A stretch of DNA of 64,000 bases from Synechococcus sp. RSCCF101 (GCF_008807075.1 NZ_CP035632.1:1860001-1924000), one strand, 5' to 3'; counted from the stretch's first letter, positions 17,290-26,632 are shown. Numbers and translations: made by a program. Notes: generated by a model not told the origin, from the sequence alone.

Positions 17290-18126
17290 TCATGCAGCAG
17301 CTCCTTGTTGAGCTGCCTCCAGGGGCGTACGCCCCTGGAGGGCCGAATGCGGCCTGAGGGAGTTGTACTCCCAGCGCCAGCGGTCGGCCAGGATCTGAGC
17401 TTCTGGGGCTGTGGTGAACAGCTCGGTGTTGAGGAACTCATCCCTGAATCTCCCGTTGAACGACTCGGCAAAGCCGTTCTGCCACGGGGAACCTGGCTCG
17501 ATCGTGGCCGTTGTCGTGCCGCTGGTCCTGCACCAACGCCGTAAGGCGTGGGCGATGAATTCAGGGCCGTTGTCGCACCGGATGAACGCCGGTGCCGGGT
17601 AGAGGCTGGTGAGTTCCTCCAGCACGGCCACCACGTCCCTGGCCTTGCAACGCCTGCCCACTCGGATGGCCAGGCAGAGGCGGCTGTGCTCATCGATCAC
17701 GTTCAGAAACTTGAGCCGCCGGCCATCGGCCGTGGCGTCGAACTGAAAGTCCATGGCCCACACCTGGTGGGGATGCTCGGCCCTGTGGCGCCGCACTGAG
17801 CCGTCCGCTGGCCGTGCCCGCTTCTGCTTTCGGGGGGTAGGCCGCTGGAGACCCTCCTCCCGCCAGATCCGTTGCACCCGTTTGTGATTCACGCTCCAGC
17901 CCTCGCGTCTGAGCACGCGGTGGGCCATTCGCCGGCCCCAGCGGATGTGGTCGGCAGCGATCTCCCTCAGCCGGCGCCGCAGCTTGGTCTCCTCGGCCCC
18001 AGGGACCGTGCCGTGATGGCGTTGGGTGCTGCGGTTCTGACCCACAACCCGGCAGGTGAACCGCTCCGATGCCCGGTAACGCTGCTGCAGGACGAGTACC
18101 GCCCTGCGCCTGCGTTCCGGGCTCAA
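17290..18126 (-). CDS. IS-C2 OrfB transposase
   Basis: Same architecture as IS-C1 OrfB with all three catalytic positions kept (AMDFQFDATADG, RCDNGPEFIAH, FAESFNGRF). Differs from copy 1 by scattered substitutions (e.g. RTSGTTTATIEPG) and encodes the same protein as copy 4. Expressed by frameshift or CTG start at the OrfA stop. Confidence 0.85.
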   Translation of the reverse strand: MSPERRRRAVLVLQQRYRASERFTCRVVGQNRSTQRHHGTVPGAEETKLRRRLREIAADHIRWGRRMAHRVLRREGWSVNHKRVQRIWREEGLQRPTPRKQKRARPADGSVRRHRAEHPHQVWAMDFQFDATADGRRLKFLNVIDEHSRLCLAIRVGRRCKARDVVAVLEELTSLYPAPAFIRCDNGPEFIAHALRRWCRTSGTTTATIEPGSPWQNGFAESFNGRFRDEFLNTELFTTAPEAQILADRWRWEYNSLRPHSALQGRTPLEAAQQGAAA

Positions 18127-18401
18127 AAGTTTCCCTCGGCGAGATCCTTGAGCATCGCCTTCTCCAGCTCGGCTTCCGCCAGCAGCTTCTTGAGTCGGGC
18201 GTTCTCCTTCTCCAACTGGGTCAGCCGTTTGGCCTCCTCGGCCTGCATCCCCCCGAACTGCTGCCGCCAGCGGTGGTAGGTCGGCTGCGTCACCTCGATC
18301 ACTCGGCAGACCTCGTTGACGGTCTTGCCCTGGGCGATCAGCTGCTCTGCAGTCTTGAGCTTGCGGATGATCTGCTCGGGCGTGTGTCGGATTCGTTTCA
18401 T
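18123..18401 (-). CDS. IS-C2 OrfA
   Basis: 92 aa HTH plus zipper protein starting MKRIRHTPEQIIRKLKTAEQ. Carries NEVCRVIEV where copy 1 has TEVCRVIEV. Intact. Confidence 0.85.
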   Translation of the reverse strand: MKRIRHTPEQIIRKLKTAEQLIAQGKTVNEVCRVIEVTQPTYHRWRQQFGGMQAEEAKRLTQLEKENARLKKLLAEAELEKAMLKDLAEGNF

Positions 18402-18607
18402 GGTGAAGTCCCCGGCCCAGTCTGGCCGGTTGAGGACTCTCATTCACCCTGGACCGGTTTCCGGGGTCCACGTCAAGAGACCTGGCGCCAGCTGTGGCGA
18501 CAGCTCCTGACGGCCCTGCCGCCGGATGAGGCGGCCAAGGTCATGGTCGATGCGCTCCATGTCGCTGCCCGTACAGACGACCTGATCGGTGTGGAGCGGC
18601 ACCAGGG

Positions 18608-19842
18608 CTGATTCAAAGTCTCATGGCATCGCTGCTCCCGGTGGCCTCCTGACCATCGCCAGCAGCGCGGTGATGTCGTGCATCACGGCCTGCAGACCCT
18701 CGCGGACGGAGTGAAATCCAGCCAGTCGCAGGAGGTTGAGTGCTGCGGTGCGCAGCGTGGCCATCACGCCTGCGCCATTGCCCCCGTAGCGGTGGTTGTC
18801 TTCTCTGAGCTGGGTATCGCGGATCCAGTGCCAGCTTTCCAGGCTCCAGCGATCACGGACCAGTTGCAGCAGGGCTTTTGGAGTGGTGCGCAGACTGGTG
18901 ATGAACCGGTGGGTGGCCTGAAACGGCTTGCCCTGGCGGGAGCCGCTGGCCTGCACTTCCACGATCCAGGCACTGCCGGGCCAGTCCGCCTTGATGTGAG
19001 CGGGTGCCTCTTTCGCCCGCAAATTCCAGGTGATGTCACGGCCGTGGCCAAGCTCGTGATCCGTTGCCGTGAAGGGGATCCGGCGCTTTCCCTGGAATTG
19101 ACTGCGGATCTGACGATCCAGCGTTCGCTGGTTGGCTTTGACCGTCAGGAGGAAGTCGGCTCCCTGCTCCTTGAGCTGCCGAAAAACGATTTCTGCGTGT
19201 GCAGCGCATCCGCTTGAACCAGCACACCACCGAGATCGAGCTCTCCAAGCAGCCTCCGCAGCACAGCCCGCTCGTGGTCCTCGCCTGTGGCGGCGCAGGT
19301 CTGCGCGATTGCCACGCCCAGGGCCGCGGAGTAGAGCGTCACCTGAGCAATGAAGGCCGAACCACCGCCAGCGGTGGGCTCGATCGAGCCCCGCAACGTC
19401 TTGCCGTCACAGACCAGCTGATCGAGATCGGCTGCACCATCAGGGATCTGAGCGATCGTCCAGTCGCGGATGGCCTCGCAGACGGCCGTGACATCCACCT
19501 GCAGGAAGAAGTATCGGAAGGCGGAATCCGACGGCGGGCGGCGGAGGTTGATCCCCAGCGACTCGGTGAGAACGCTGTGGTGACGCCGGGCAAAGCGCTC
19601 CAGATCCCGCAGGCTCTCGCACCGGCTCAGGATTCCCAGAACTGCCACCAGCAGCAGGTACCAGGCCGGGATGCGAACACCCCGACGCATCCGGGCATCA
19701 GGAATCGCCCGGAGGTAGCTGATCAGGTCGAGATCAGTTGCGGCAGAGGCGATCTGGGGCACGGAGACGAAGCGATCCCACTGACCTCAGCCCATGCTCG
19801 CAGCCATGGCAAGAGAACCTGTGCCGAACTTTGAATCAGTCC
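18608..19842 (-). mobile_element. ISAs1-family element (IS-K)
   Basis: The ends contain CTGATTCAAAGT (from about 18609) and ACTTTGAATCAG (to 19842). It encodes one frameshifted ISAs1-type transposase. Its left tip is fused to the broken IS21-H istA. Pieces of its transposase 3' end recur at 39107-39295 and, decayed, at 34409-34640. Confidence 0.75.
18621..19762 (-). pseudogene. ISAs1-family transposase, frameshifted
   Basis: The N-terminal half from GTG 19762 reads IPDARMRRGVRIPAWYLLL (ISAs1 N-terminal domain) and then LVCDGKTLRGS (catalytic Asp) and VLVQADALHTQKSF. Near 19185 a run of five T puts the frame out. The correct continuation RQLKEQGADFLLTVKANQ is in another frame, which then runs to MRAKEAPAHIKADWPGSAW and the catalytic region SLESWHWIRDTQLREDNHRY before stopping at 18621. 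Two extra T residues in TCGTTTTTCGG would explain the break. Sequencing error cannot be excluded. Confidence 0.85.
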
Positions 19843-20181
19843 TGGGAGGCAGGGGTCCCATTAATGTTTAGGTTTAGTCTGAACCGGATTGCTCTCCTCC
19901 AAGGTTACTGATGAGATGGGCCAAGGCTGTCCAGAAAAGATACCCACTACAAAGTGGACAGGTCAATGGATACCGACATCACAACGAGCGAGCACGGTGA
20001 GTTCTCATAAACAGTACCGCAACCAATGCGAGATCCCGACCACTCTATATGGGTGAGCTAGTATTTGATTGTTGCTCGCACCGGCTGCAGCGCTTTCGGC
20101 GTGTAGCCACCATCCTCCTTCTTCGGTGCGGCATAGCTGCGTGATCAACACCTCAACACGTTCGTTGCTCTTCTCTCCGCT
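19843..20181. other. Intergenic region with an IS-E end remnant
   Basis: About 19913-19945 reads GGCCAAGGCTGTCC then ACCCACTAC, similar to the IS-E right end (CTAAGGCTGTCC ... ACCCACC). Nothing else is recognisable. The promoter of the operon starting at 20182 presumably lies in the AT-richer stretch 19990-20180, but no convincing -10/-35 pair can be named. Confidence 0.45.
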
Positions 20182-21999
20182 ATGTCCTTTTCGCGGGAAT
20201 CCGATGCAGCCATCTCGAGTGCCATCTCCAAGAACAATCAAGAGGTTATAGTTCGCCCGTCTATCATGCTTTCATCGATCAATGATCTCGCTCGCTTCCC
20301 AGCCGAGGCCAATGCGGTGCTTTCTGCATTGGAAGAGCTACTGGATAGCTGCGCAATCTTTGCCAAGACCGCAACCAAGTACAGCAGAAGCAACCACGAG
20401 ATTTGCAGTCAGTTAATCAGGCGCATTACAAGTCGCATACTCTATGTAAAGCCCTACGTTGTGAAACCCCTCGTCGAGATAACTCCACTCTGCGATGTGG
20501 TTTCCTCTATTCTTGAACAAAGCGAACCTGCTGGAATCCAAGTTTTGGGCAAGAGCATTGCCACACTCATTCATTGCTGCGATCGGCAAAGCCAATGCGT
20601 CTTACTGGAAGTCGCAGGCCGAATTACACGCTCAACGAGTGCAAGACACGCTACTAGTTTACGCGAACACTTATTCGACTACCTGAATCTCCCTGAACCC
20701 TTGCTGGAGTTGACACACTGCAGCTTGCCTTCAGCAAAGCAGCCGACAGAACGCAAGTCAAATTCGACTACAGACAATGCGAAACGTGCGATTCGATGTA
20801 TCTTATCAGAGAGTTCCGCCAGAAAAGCCCGCCTCACGCTGGCTGACTTGAGAAGAGCGAGAAGAAGGCCATGCTCAGCCACGAGAGACTTAGTGAGCGA
20901 CTCTGTTACCGATAAGTATGAGGAATGCGTGCAATGCCTGTTGTCGCCTTCTTCTAAGAAGAGGGATGACCAGGCACTGGCTTTTGCAAAGATCTGCCTT
21001 TATGCGAAGTTTGTTGGCAGGCGCCAATCAATGTTAGCAACTTATCAGAAGCTTCGTCAGCATTTTGCAGCCATATCCAGCGAAGCTCATTTGGTTTTTT
21101 TAGCTTGCTCTGGACTTGACTATCTCCTGATTTCGGATCTCAGACTTAAGGAGGCTTCTGATCTCTTGCAATTCGCACTAGCAGGCGGCCAAGACGGTTT
21201 ATACAGATATTTCTCAATGCTGATGACCCGCAGGCTTGCATGCAAATCGATCAAGCAGACCCAAAAGGGAGACATCTCAGTTGTAATAGCTTCTACCGAC
21301 AGGGAGGGTGCAGAGCGATTCTTATTTCTCTCTTTGCTATCCGTCATGGCACAATCCAGCATGCCAGAAGAGGTCTTTGTTTTTATCGATCCCGTTTTTG
21401 GAAATCACACACACTCTATGTGGTTAAAGGATGAGATTTCGTCTAAACGCTTCTTGGATGCTTGGGATCTAGACCAGTTGGCTCCTTTAAGAGGCATACC
21501 AATTAGAGTCTTTGTCAACGATACCATTCGAGGACAATACTATGCAAGAAACACGGCGGCAGCCATGGCTTCGACCACATACATTGCGAATCAAGATGAC
21601 GACGACTTTTCCGACTTTACGAGACTTCATTCGCAGATTGAAAGTCTAGGTCAAGGTGGACTCATTTCCTACGGAGCACATGTAAGAATTTCCGAGGAAG
21701 GCTCTTTTCAGCACGACTCTAGAGACTTCTTCTTTAAAGGCGATGGCATTGCCTCACTTTGTACTTATGTGAATCTTGTAAGGCTAAATCCATTTCTTGA
21801 AGTCAGATCAAGAGGTGATGTCGAGTTTCGAGAGCGAATTATCCTCAAGTACGGATCAGAGTCCGTAAGACGGCTCAATAGAATTCTACTTCTTATGCGA
21901 GGAGCAAGCCAGTCAGTCTCGAGCAGGTTTGAGACTATGCATAGCAAAGCATTTGCCCACTTTTACGATGAAATCAGTAGCGGTCACGCCTTTTGCTAA
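20182..21999 (+). CDS. Glycosyltransferase (GT-A type) with long helical N-terminal region
   Basis: 605 aa. Residues about 1-360 are helical, Cys-containing and unrecognised. Residues about 365-600 form a GT2-like domain: GDISVVIASTDREGAERFLF at the nucleotide-binding strand, YYARNTAAAMASTTYIANQ, then a DDDD run (QDDDDFSDF) at the metal-binding DxD position. It probably transfers a sugar from a nucleotide donor during surface-glycan assembly. First gene of an operon; its TAA overlaps the next ATG (TAATG). AT-richer than the flanking IS and the 46-64 kb region, suggesting foreign origin. The ATG at 20182 has no clear Shine-Dalgarno sequence; an internal ATG at 20269 is an alternative. Confidence 0.7.
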   Translation: MSFSRESDAAISSAISKNNQEVIVRPSIMLSSINDLARFPAEANAVLSALEELLDSCAIFAKTATKYSRSNHEICSQLIRRITSRILYVKPYVVKPLVEITPLCDVVSSILEQSEPAGIQVLGKSIATLIHCCDRQSQCVLLEVAGRITRSTSARHATSLREHLFDYLNLPEPLLELTHCSLPSAKQPTERKSNSTTDNAKRAIRCILSESSARKARLTLADLRRARRRPCSATRDLVSDSVTDKYEECVQCLLSPSSKKRDDQALAFAKICLYAKFVGRRQSMLATYQKLRQHFAAISSEAHLVFLACSGLDYLLISDLRLKEASDLLQFALAGGQDGLYRYFSMLMTRRLACKSIKQTQKGDISVVIASTDREGAERFLFLSLLSVMAQSSMPEEVFVFIDPVFGNHTHSMWLKDEISSKRFLDAWDLDQLAPLRGIPIRVFVNDTIRGQYYARNTAAAMASTTYIANQDDDDFSDFTRLHSQIESLGQGGLISYGAHVRISEEGSFQHDSRDFFFKGDGIASLCTYVNLVRLNPFLEVRSRGDVEFRERIILKYGSESVRRLNRILLLMRGASQSVSSRFETMHSKAFAHFYDEISSGHAFC

Positions 22000-22808
22000 T
22001 GAGAGTTTTTATATCGCTGACCACGATCTCTTCACGAATATGCTCAGTTCATCATGTCATCAAAAGTCTTATGGCAAACAGTATTCCTGGTCAGTTGGAT
22101 TGTTCGGATATCACGATAACTTTGTATGTATCAGAGCGAGGGTATCTTTTAGATGACGGAATTGCCTCCCTCCCACAGTCGCTTCAGCATCTCTTGGAGA
22201 GCTCTTCCAGAGATTATCCGTTCACTTTTCAAGTCTCCTATGTTGACAACATTGGCCCCCATAGGAAATATATCTACAATGATCTCGGACCCGACGATAT
22301 TTTAATTACTGTTGATGACGATACGCTTTATCCACGGAACTTCATTTCAAGAATCATTGAAACTACTCTTGAGTTCGATTGCGTAGTCGCGATGAGAGGA
22401 CGAGCTATTTCTATTGATGATAAGATGATTCTCCCATACAGGAGATGGGACAAGTCAATAGATGCTAATGTGCCACGGCTAAGATATGTGGGGACTGGAA
22501 AAGATGGCATAGCGTACCGAAGATCCTATCTCCATGAGAATGTGTGGAATATTCCCGCAGCCGTACAAGCTGCACCACGCGCAGACGATTTATGGCTAAA
22601 GGTACATTCACTTCTCATGGGTGTACCTACAGCTATCGTTAACTCGTCACTTTCAGAAGAGTTTGTCGAGATCGGTTCTCCCAGTGAGAAGGTCTCGCTG
22701 TTTAACAACTTCAATAAGCGTGGGGGCAATGACTATGCCCTGCGTCAGATTGATAAGTATTTAGCTCAGACGTTTCAAACGACACTCTATCACTTGATTA
22801 CCCTTTAA
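21999..22808 (+). CDS. GT-A-fold glycosyltransferase-like protein
   Basis: 269 aa from ATG 21999 (MRVFISLTTISSRICSVHHV). A TTG six bases upstream is also in frame, but ATG overlaps the previous stop by one base and is preferred. LGPDDILITVDDDTLYP (about 100-116) places a DDD motif at the end of a hydrophobic strand, the usual nucleotide-sugar/Mn site. LRYVGTGKDGIAYRRSYL and APRADDLWLKVHSLLMGVPT resemble the acceptor region with a catalytic acidic pair. SLTTISSR at the N-terminus resembles families annotated as glycosyltransferases of unknown specificity. Middle gene of a three-gene operon. Confidence 0.65.
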   Translation: MRVFISLTTISSRICSVHHVIKSLMANSIPGQLDCSDITITLYVSERGYLLDDGIASLPQSLQHLLESSSRDYPFTFQVSYVDNIGPHRKYIYNDLGPDDILITVDDDTLYPRNFISRIIETTLEFDCVVAMRGRAISIDDKMILPYRRWDKSIDANVPRLRYVGTGKDGIAYRRSYLHENVWNIPAAVQAAPRADDLWLKVHSLLMGVPTAIVNSSLSEEFVEIGSPSEKVSLFNNFNKRGGNDYALRQIDKYLAQTFQTTLYHLITL

Positions 22809-22809
22809 G

Positions 22810-23835
22810 ATGCCATCTATCTTTCACGTTGGAACCCACAAAACAGCCACAACCTCGTTCCAAAGATACCTCTCAAGCTCGCGGGATCTTCTTAGAAGAA
22901 ACAATATAATCTATCCACGCTACGATGAGTTGATATCCACTGGTATCTCGCACTATGCTCATCTAGACTTAGCCAAATCAATTGATCCGCGCGTCAATGG
23001 CCGATTTAGCCCGGAAGAAGTTAAATGCATGTTTAAAGCAATTAATGAACATGCTGCTGAGGCTACCTCTGTATTTATCAGTTCCGAACCATTTTGGAGG
23101 ATTGGGTTCAGTCGCCATGGTCAGCCAAGATCCTGCTTTGAAGACAAGTACAATTGTCTTCGCAACTACTTCTCAATGATAGACAACCCCACGCTAGCGA
23201 TAACAGCCCGGCTTAGGCCTGACTTTATGCTTTCAATGTATTCAGAAAACATACTGCAGACAACGAATTGCCACTCTTTCGAAGACTTTATCTCGAAGTC
23301 ATGGTATCTCTTTGATTATGCTAGGAATGTTGACTTATGGGGTCGGTTCGGCAAAGTAGTTCTTTGCTCTTACGAGGCCATGCTTCAGCAGCAGAATATC
23401 GGTTACTACGCCTTGAGCTATTTCACGGGCATTGACAACGATGCTTTGCGATCAAAGAAGACTCCCCACGCTAACACAAGTAAACATATCGCTTTGTTGA
23501 TATACAAGCTTTATCTCAATCGCCAAGGCTACTCAAAAGAAGACGGTCTCGAGAGAATGGCGAAGGCAGAAAAGTTCCTTCGCGAAAGGAATCCGGGCTT
23601 TCTGACCAAGTTTAAATCACATCAGTGGATGGGAGGCGAGTGGTGGATGTCCACCCTGGATCTTAACGCTCATCTAGCCCTACTCAAGGATCATCCTTCA
23701 GTGTTTAACCAGCATTCCGGCGAGAGTCAAGTCTCATTTGCCAAGCAGGTCAAGAAAGGCCAGTCATTAACAGGGGTAACAGACGATGAATATTCTGAGA
23801 TCGTATCATATCTTGATAGATGTGTAATAAGTTAG
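22810..23835 (+). CDS. Sulfotransferase-like protein (PAPS-binding P-loop)
   Basis: 341 aa. The N-terminal FHVGTHKTATTSFQRYL is the 5'-phosphosulfate-binding loop typical of bacterial sulfotransferase-like proteins. LAITARLRPDFMLSMYSEN (about 132-150) occupies the position of the 3'-phosphate-binding strand and helix (Arg ... Ser). It probably moves sulfate from PAPS onto a glycan built by the two preceding glycosyltransferases. The start is one base after the previous stop, so translation is coupled. AT-richer than the 46-64 kb genes. Some P-loop proteins of this type have unknown acceptors, so polysaccharide sulfation is inference. Confidence 0.75.
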   Translation: MPSIFHVGTHKTATTSFQRYLSSSRDLLRRNNIIYPRYDELISTGISHYAHLDLAKSIDPRVNGRFSPEEVKCMFKAINEHAAEATSVFISSEPFWRIGFSRHGQPRSCFEDKYNCLRNYFSMIDNPTLAITARLRPDFMLSMYSENILQTTNCHSFEDFISKSWYLFDYARNVDLWGRFGKVVLCSYEAMLQQQNIGYYALSYFTGIDNDALRSKKTPHANTSKHIALLIYKLYLNRQGYSKEDGLERMAKAEKFLRERNPGFLTKFKSHQWMGGEWWMSTLDLNAHLALLKDHPSVFNQHSGESQVSFAKQVKKGQSLTGVTDDEYSEIVSYLDRCVIS

Positions 23836-23852
23836 CGCTGATACTCAGGGCC

Positions 23853-23965
23853 TCCTGAGATAGGCCAGTCTGAGATGAGTGTCTTTTGTTGGACACCCTA
23901 GTCCACTGACATGTTAACCCCGGACGGGAGGAACTTGGTTCGGTCTCAGTTTAGCCTCGGTTATG
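23853..23965 (-). pseudogene. IS-E right-end remnant
   Basis: The complement reads CTGAGACCGAACC, then TTCCTCCCGTCCGGGGTTAAC, then GGGTGTCCAACAAAAG, corresponding to the last codons and right end of IS-E (compare 9800-9880). Less than 100 bp is left. Confidence 0.7.
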
Positions 23966-24083
23966 GCCTCCTGAGTAAGATTAGGCGCGCTGCGCCGCAA
24001 CGAGTCTGAGGAGCCTGTAGCAGTAAAATGTTGGCCATTCGGCGCATTCCGGCCGAAAAGCTGCTCAGAGTTTTCCCCATGTA
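23966..24083 (+). pseudogene. Left end of a diverged IS-D
   Basis: About 118 bp similar to the left end of IS-D (CGCTGCGCCGCAACGAGTC, CAGTAAAATGTTGG, CATTCCGGCCGAAAAGCTG) but with substitutions. It stops where IS-D copy 2 starts, so one IS-D sits at the end of another. Confidence 0.7.
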
Positions 24084-24730
24084 GGGCTTCCTGAGAAAGA
24101 CCAGACCCGCTGCGCTGCAACGAGTCCGAGGAGCTTGTCGCAGTAAAATGCTGGCAATTCGGCGCATTCCGGCCGAAAAGCTGCCCAGAGTTTTCCACAT
24201 GTACCGACGTGAGCATCGTCATCAGCTCTCGTTTGAGGATTTCTTCCTGCCATTCGGCGGCAAGAGCTCTCTGGAGATAATCGCTGGATCAAGCTCGCTG
24301 AGCTGATTCCCTGGGATGAGCTTGAGGACGACTATGCCGCCCAGTTCTGCAAGGGCTTTGGAGCACCCGCCAAGCCCTTCCGCATGGCGCTTGGAGCTCT
24401 GATCATCAAGGCGCGCATGGGACTCACCGATGAAGAGCTGGTCGAGCAAGTCAAGGAGAATCCTTATCTCCAGTTTTTCCTTGGTCTGGAGGCCTATCAG
24501 TACTCTGCTCCATTCGATCCATCGATGCTGGTCCATTTCCGCAAGCGATTACCGGAGTCGGTGGTGAACGACTGCAACGAGCGGATCGTGCGACATGGAT
24601 TGAATGTCATCCAAGCTGCGGCTTCCAGTGATGACGAGGATCCTGGCCGCGGTGGTGGGTCTGTCAGCGGGGGCGAACGGCCGCCCCAGCCAGACACGCC
24701 ATCACAGAACCAGGGCACGCTTCTGATTGA
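24084..24730 (+). mobile_element. IS-D copy 2, truncated
   Basis: Left end GGGCTTCCTGAGAAAG. The sequence matches copy 1, including the same AG insertion that breaks the transposase near the start, through LLID. It is cut at 24731 by an IS21-F end fragment. The transposase remnant runs 24199-24730 (MYRREHRHQLSFEDFF, then out of frame until DELEDDYAAQF). Confidence 0.85.
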
Positions 24731-24912
24731 TGTCAGCCGACAGGAGGAAAGTCACCAGATCCGACACGAAAAGGTCCTCACTCGGAACCGGTGACTCCGC
24801 CATCCATCCCTGCCCCCAGGCTCACGCCAGCCGAACGGATGCCTGGTTCGGCGGCCCCCATCACTGCTGCTGCCAGGAGCACTACAGCCAGGGCAGACCG
24901 CCGAGGCGAGGG
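24731..24912 (-). mobile_element. IS21-F fragment (istA-side end)
   Basis: 182 bp identical in layout to the istA-proximal end of IS21-F (TGTCAGCCGACAGG onward), stopping just before the istA start codon. It is joined directly to the end of IS21-G. Confidence 0.85.
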
Positions 24913-25594
24913 TGTCAGGCGACAGCGATAACTGGTCCGGAGGCGACACGAAAACTGGCCCACCCCGTGGAGCGAGGCAGCCAGCGCGACAGAGGGCCGG
25001 GAATGGCGGCATCTCTGGAGCCGATGGCTGCGGAGATGGCGGTGCAGACCCCTCAGGACGTCGAGGCCATGCAGCGGCTGGCGGCAGCGGGCTGGGGGCG
25101 CCGGCGTATTGCCAGGCAGCTGGGCTGCTCACCGGAGACGGTGCGCAAATACCTGCGGCAGGGGGGCTGGCAGCCCTATGGAAAGCCCTGCCGCAGCTCG
25201 GTTCTCGATGACCATCGCAGCTGGCTCAAGCAGCGGTTTCTGGCTCACCGCGGCAATGCCGACGTGGTGCGGCAGGAGCTGGCCAGCGAGAAGGGGATCC
25301 GGGTCCACCTGAGAACGGTGGAGCGCGCCGTGGAGCCGTGGCGGCAGGAGCTGCGGAACGCGGCTCTGGCCACCGTCCGCTTTGAAACCCCACCGGGCCG
25401 GCAGCTCCAGGCCGATTTTGGCCAATGCATCGTGGGAATCAGCGGCATGCGGGTGCGGGTGCACCTGGCAGTGCTGACGCTCGGGTATTCGCGCCGGTTG
25501 GTGGTGCGTGCCTTCCGCAGCGAGAAGCAGGACCACTGGCTGGAGGCGATGGAGGAGGCCTTCCGTCACTGGGGCGGTGTGCCCCAGGAGGTGC
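24913..25594 (+). mobile_element. IS21-G, left part
   Basis: Starts TGTCAGGCGACAGCGATAAC, with repeats of GGCGACA/GGCGACACGAAAACTGG. Carries the 5' part of an istA and is cut by IS-C6 at 25595. A 30-bp piece of the same end is at 36375-36405. Confidence 0.8.
25003..25594 (+). pseudogene. istA: IS21-G IstA, N-terminal part
   Basis: About 197 aa related to IS21-F IstA: an HTH (GWGRRRIARQLGCSPETVRK), then the first catalytic Asp in LQADFGQCIVGI and the conserved LTLGYSRRLVVRAF and AMEEAFRHWGGVP. The reading frame is fused upstream to IS21-F end sequence and downstream to IS-C6. The rest of istA and istB are missing. Confidence 0.85.
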
Positions 25595-26059
25595 TGACGT
25601 GGACCCCGGAAACCGGTCCAGGGTGAATGAGAGTCCTCAACCGGCCAGACTGGGCCGGGGACTTCACCATGAAACGAATCCGCCACACACCCGAGCAGAT
25701 CATCCGCAAGCTCAAGACCGCAGAGCAGCTGATCGCCCAGGGCAAGACCGTCAACGAGGTCTGCCGCGTGATCGAGGTGACACAGCCGACGTACCACCGC
25801 TGGCGGCAGCAGTTTGGAGGGATGCAGGCCGAGGAGGCCAAGCGCCTGACCCAGCTGGAGAAGGAGAACGCCCGACTCAAGAAGCTGCTGGCCGAGGCCG
25901 AGCTGGAGAAGGCAATGCTGAAAGACCTTGCCGAGGGAAACTTCTGAGCCCGGAACGCAGGCGCAGGGCCGTGGTTGTCCTGCAGCAGCGTCACCGGGCA
26001 TCGGAGCGGTTCGCCTGCCGGGTGGTGGGCCAGCACCGCAGCACCCAACGCCATGGCGG
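25595..26059 (+). mobile_element. IS-C copy 6, left part
   Basis: Starts TGACGTGGACCCCGG and matches the other IS-C copies up to CATGGCGG, where IS-I2 begins at 26060. OrfA is complete; only about 38 codons of OrfB remain (25944-26059). Confidence 0.85.
25669..25947 (+). CDS. IS-C6 OrfA
   Basis: 92 aa, MKRIRHTPEQIIRKLKTAEQ onward, HTH plus zipper, intact. With no OrfB partner downstream it cannot mobilise this copy, but an isolated OrfA can act as a repressor in some IS3 elements. Confidence 0.8.
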   Translation: MKRIRHTPEQIIRKLKTAEQLIAQGKTVNEVCRVIEVTQPTYHRWRQQFGGMQAEEAKRLTQLEKENARLKKLLAEAELEKAMLKDLAEGNF

Positions 26060-26125
26060 CCCCCGCTTTCAGGAAAGTTGTCACCCCTCTCAATCGCACA
26101 CCCGGGGGCTTGATGGAGCAGTTCA

Positions 26126-26632
26126 ATGCGTCGTTACAGCGAGGCCGTCAAGGCTGATGTCAAGAGACGAATGAGCCCGCCCGAGCGACAGAGCGTGGCT
26201 CGGATTTCCGAGGAGCTGGGCATCCACGTGGTGACCCTCTACAACTGGAGAAAGGCCTGGCGTCTGCAGGGAGAGGTGGTGCCCGCATCCGAGAGGGAGC
26301 CAGAAGGCTGGAGCGCTGCCGACAAGTTCACGGTGGTGCTGGAGACCGCTGGCCTCAACGACACCGAGCTCGGTGCCTACTGCCGTGAGCGGGGGCTGTT
26401 CCCTGAGCAGGTGAGCCGCTGGCGTCAGGCCGCCACCGATGCCAACGCCGCGCCAGTGCTGACGAGGGCCGAGCAGAAGGATCTGGAGAGGCTCCGCGCC
26501 CGGGACCAGCGAGAGATCAAGGCCCTCAAGAAGGAGCTGCAGCGCAAGGAGAAGGCCCTGGCGGAGGCAGCAGCACTGCTGGTGCTGCGAAAAAAGTGGG
26601 AGGCCTTCTGCTCGGAGGACGCGGAAGGCTGA
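26126..26632 (+). CDS. IS-I2 OrfA
   Basis: 168 aa, same protein as at 14636, with GGAG upstream and the A_AAA_AAG heptamer at 26590-26596. Confidence 0.85.
   Translation: MRRYSEAVKADVKRRMSPPERQSVARISEELGIHVVTLYNWRKAWRLQGEVVPASEREPEGWSAADKFTVVLETAGLNDTELGAYCRERGLFPEQVSRWRQAATDANAAPVLTRAEQKDLERLRARDQREIKALKKELQRKEKALAEAAALLVLRKKWEAFCSEDAEG

Larger units (their letters stand above)
17239..18475 (-). mobile_element. IS-C copy 2, minus strand
   Basis: 1237 bp, ends TGACGTGACCCCC and CCACGTCA, inserted in IS21-H istA. The perfect 4-bp duplication AGAG is at 17235-17238 and 18476-18479. Removing it restores LPSETWRQ in the istA frame. Nearly identical to copy 4 in inverted orientation. Confidence 0.95.
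13794..18611 (+). mobile_element. IS21-H, broken by IS-I1 and IS-C2
   Basis: The left end TGTCCGGCGACGATTAG (13794) resembles the ends of the other IS21 elements. The IstA coding sequence is in three pieces: 13889-14167, 16267-17238 and 18480-18611. Removing IS-I1 (apparent GAG duplication) and IS-C2 (AGAG duplication) rejoins the frame. The istB half and right end are missing, replaced by ISAs1-K at about 18608. Confidence 0.8.
13889..18611 (+). pseudogene. istA: IS21-H IstA, three fragments plus an in-frame stop
   Basis: Fragment 1 has the HTH (LSQQVAADAVGISLRSAQRI). Fragment 2 from 16267 reads RTFPGQEWYRRKRTLQRRV and contains the core: Asp in VPAEHRTDSLSACF and Glu in RGVAHENGAIEGPHRHWK. 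A TAG at 16786-16788 follows HRLEQ, and the frame then continues (LIQRCSRDFATEAEYR). Fragment 3 (18480 on; TWRQLWRQLLTALPPDEAAK) supplies more of the C-terminus. A copy of fragment 3 lies inverted at 39297-39425. Only distantly similar to IS21-F and IS21-G IstA. Confidence 0.8.
17239..18793 (-). repeat. Inverted repeat 1, left arm (IS-C2, IS21-H end, IS-K end)
   Basis: About 1555 bp, inverted copy of 39108-40662. Coordinates sum to 57901 throughout with no indel. Proteins encoded are the same; at least one silent base differs. Confidence 0.85.

Noticed and set aside
17242-18470. Plus-strand open frames over IS-C2 (e.g. at 17872 and 18069)
   Set aside because: Shadows of OrfA and OrfB, recurring at each IS-C copy.
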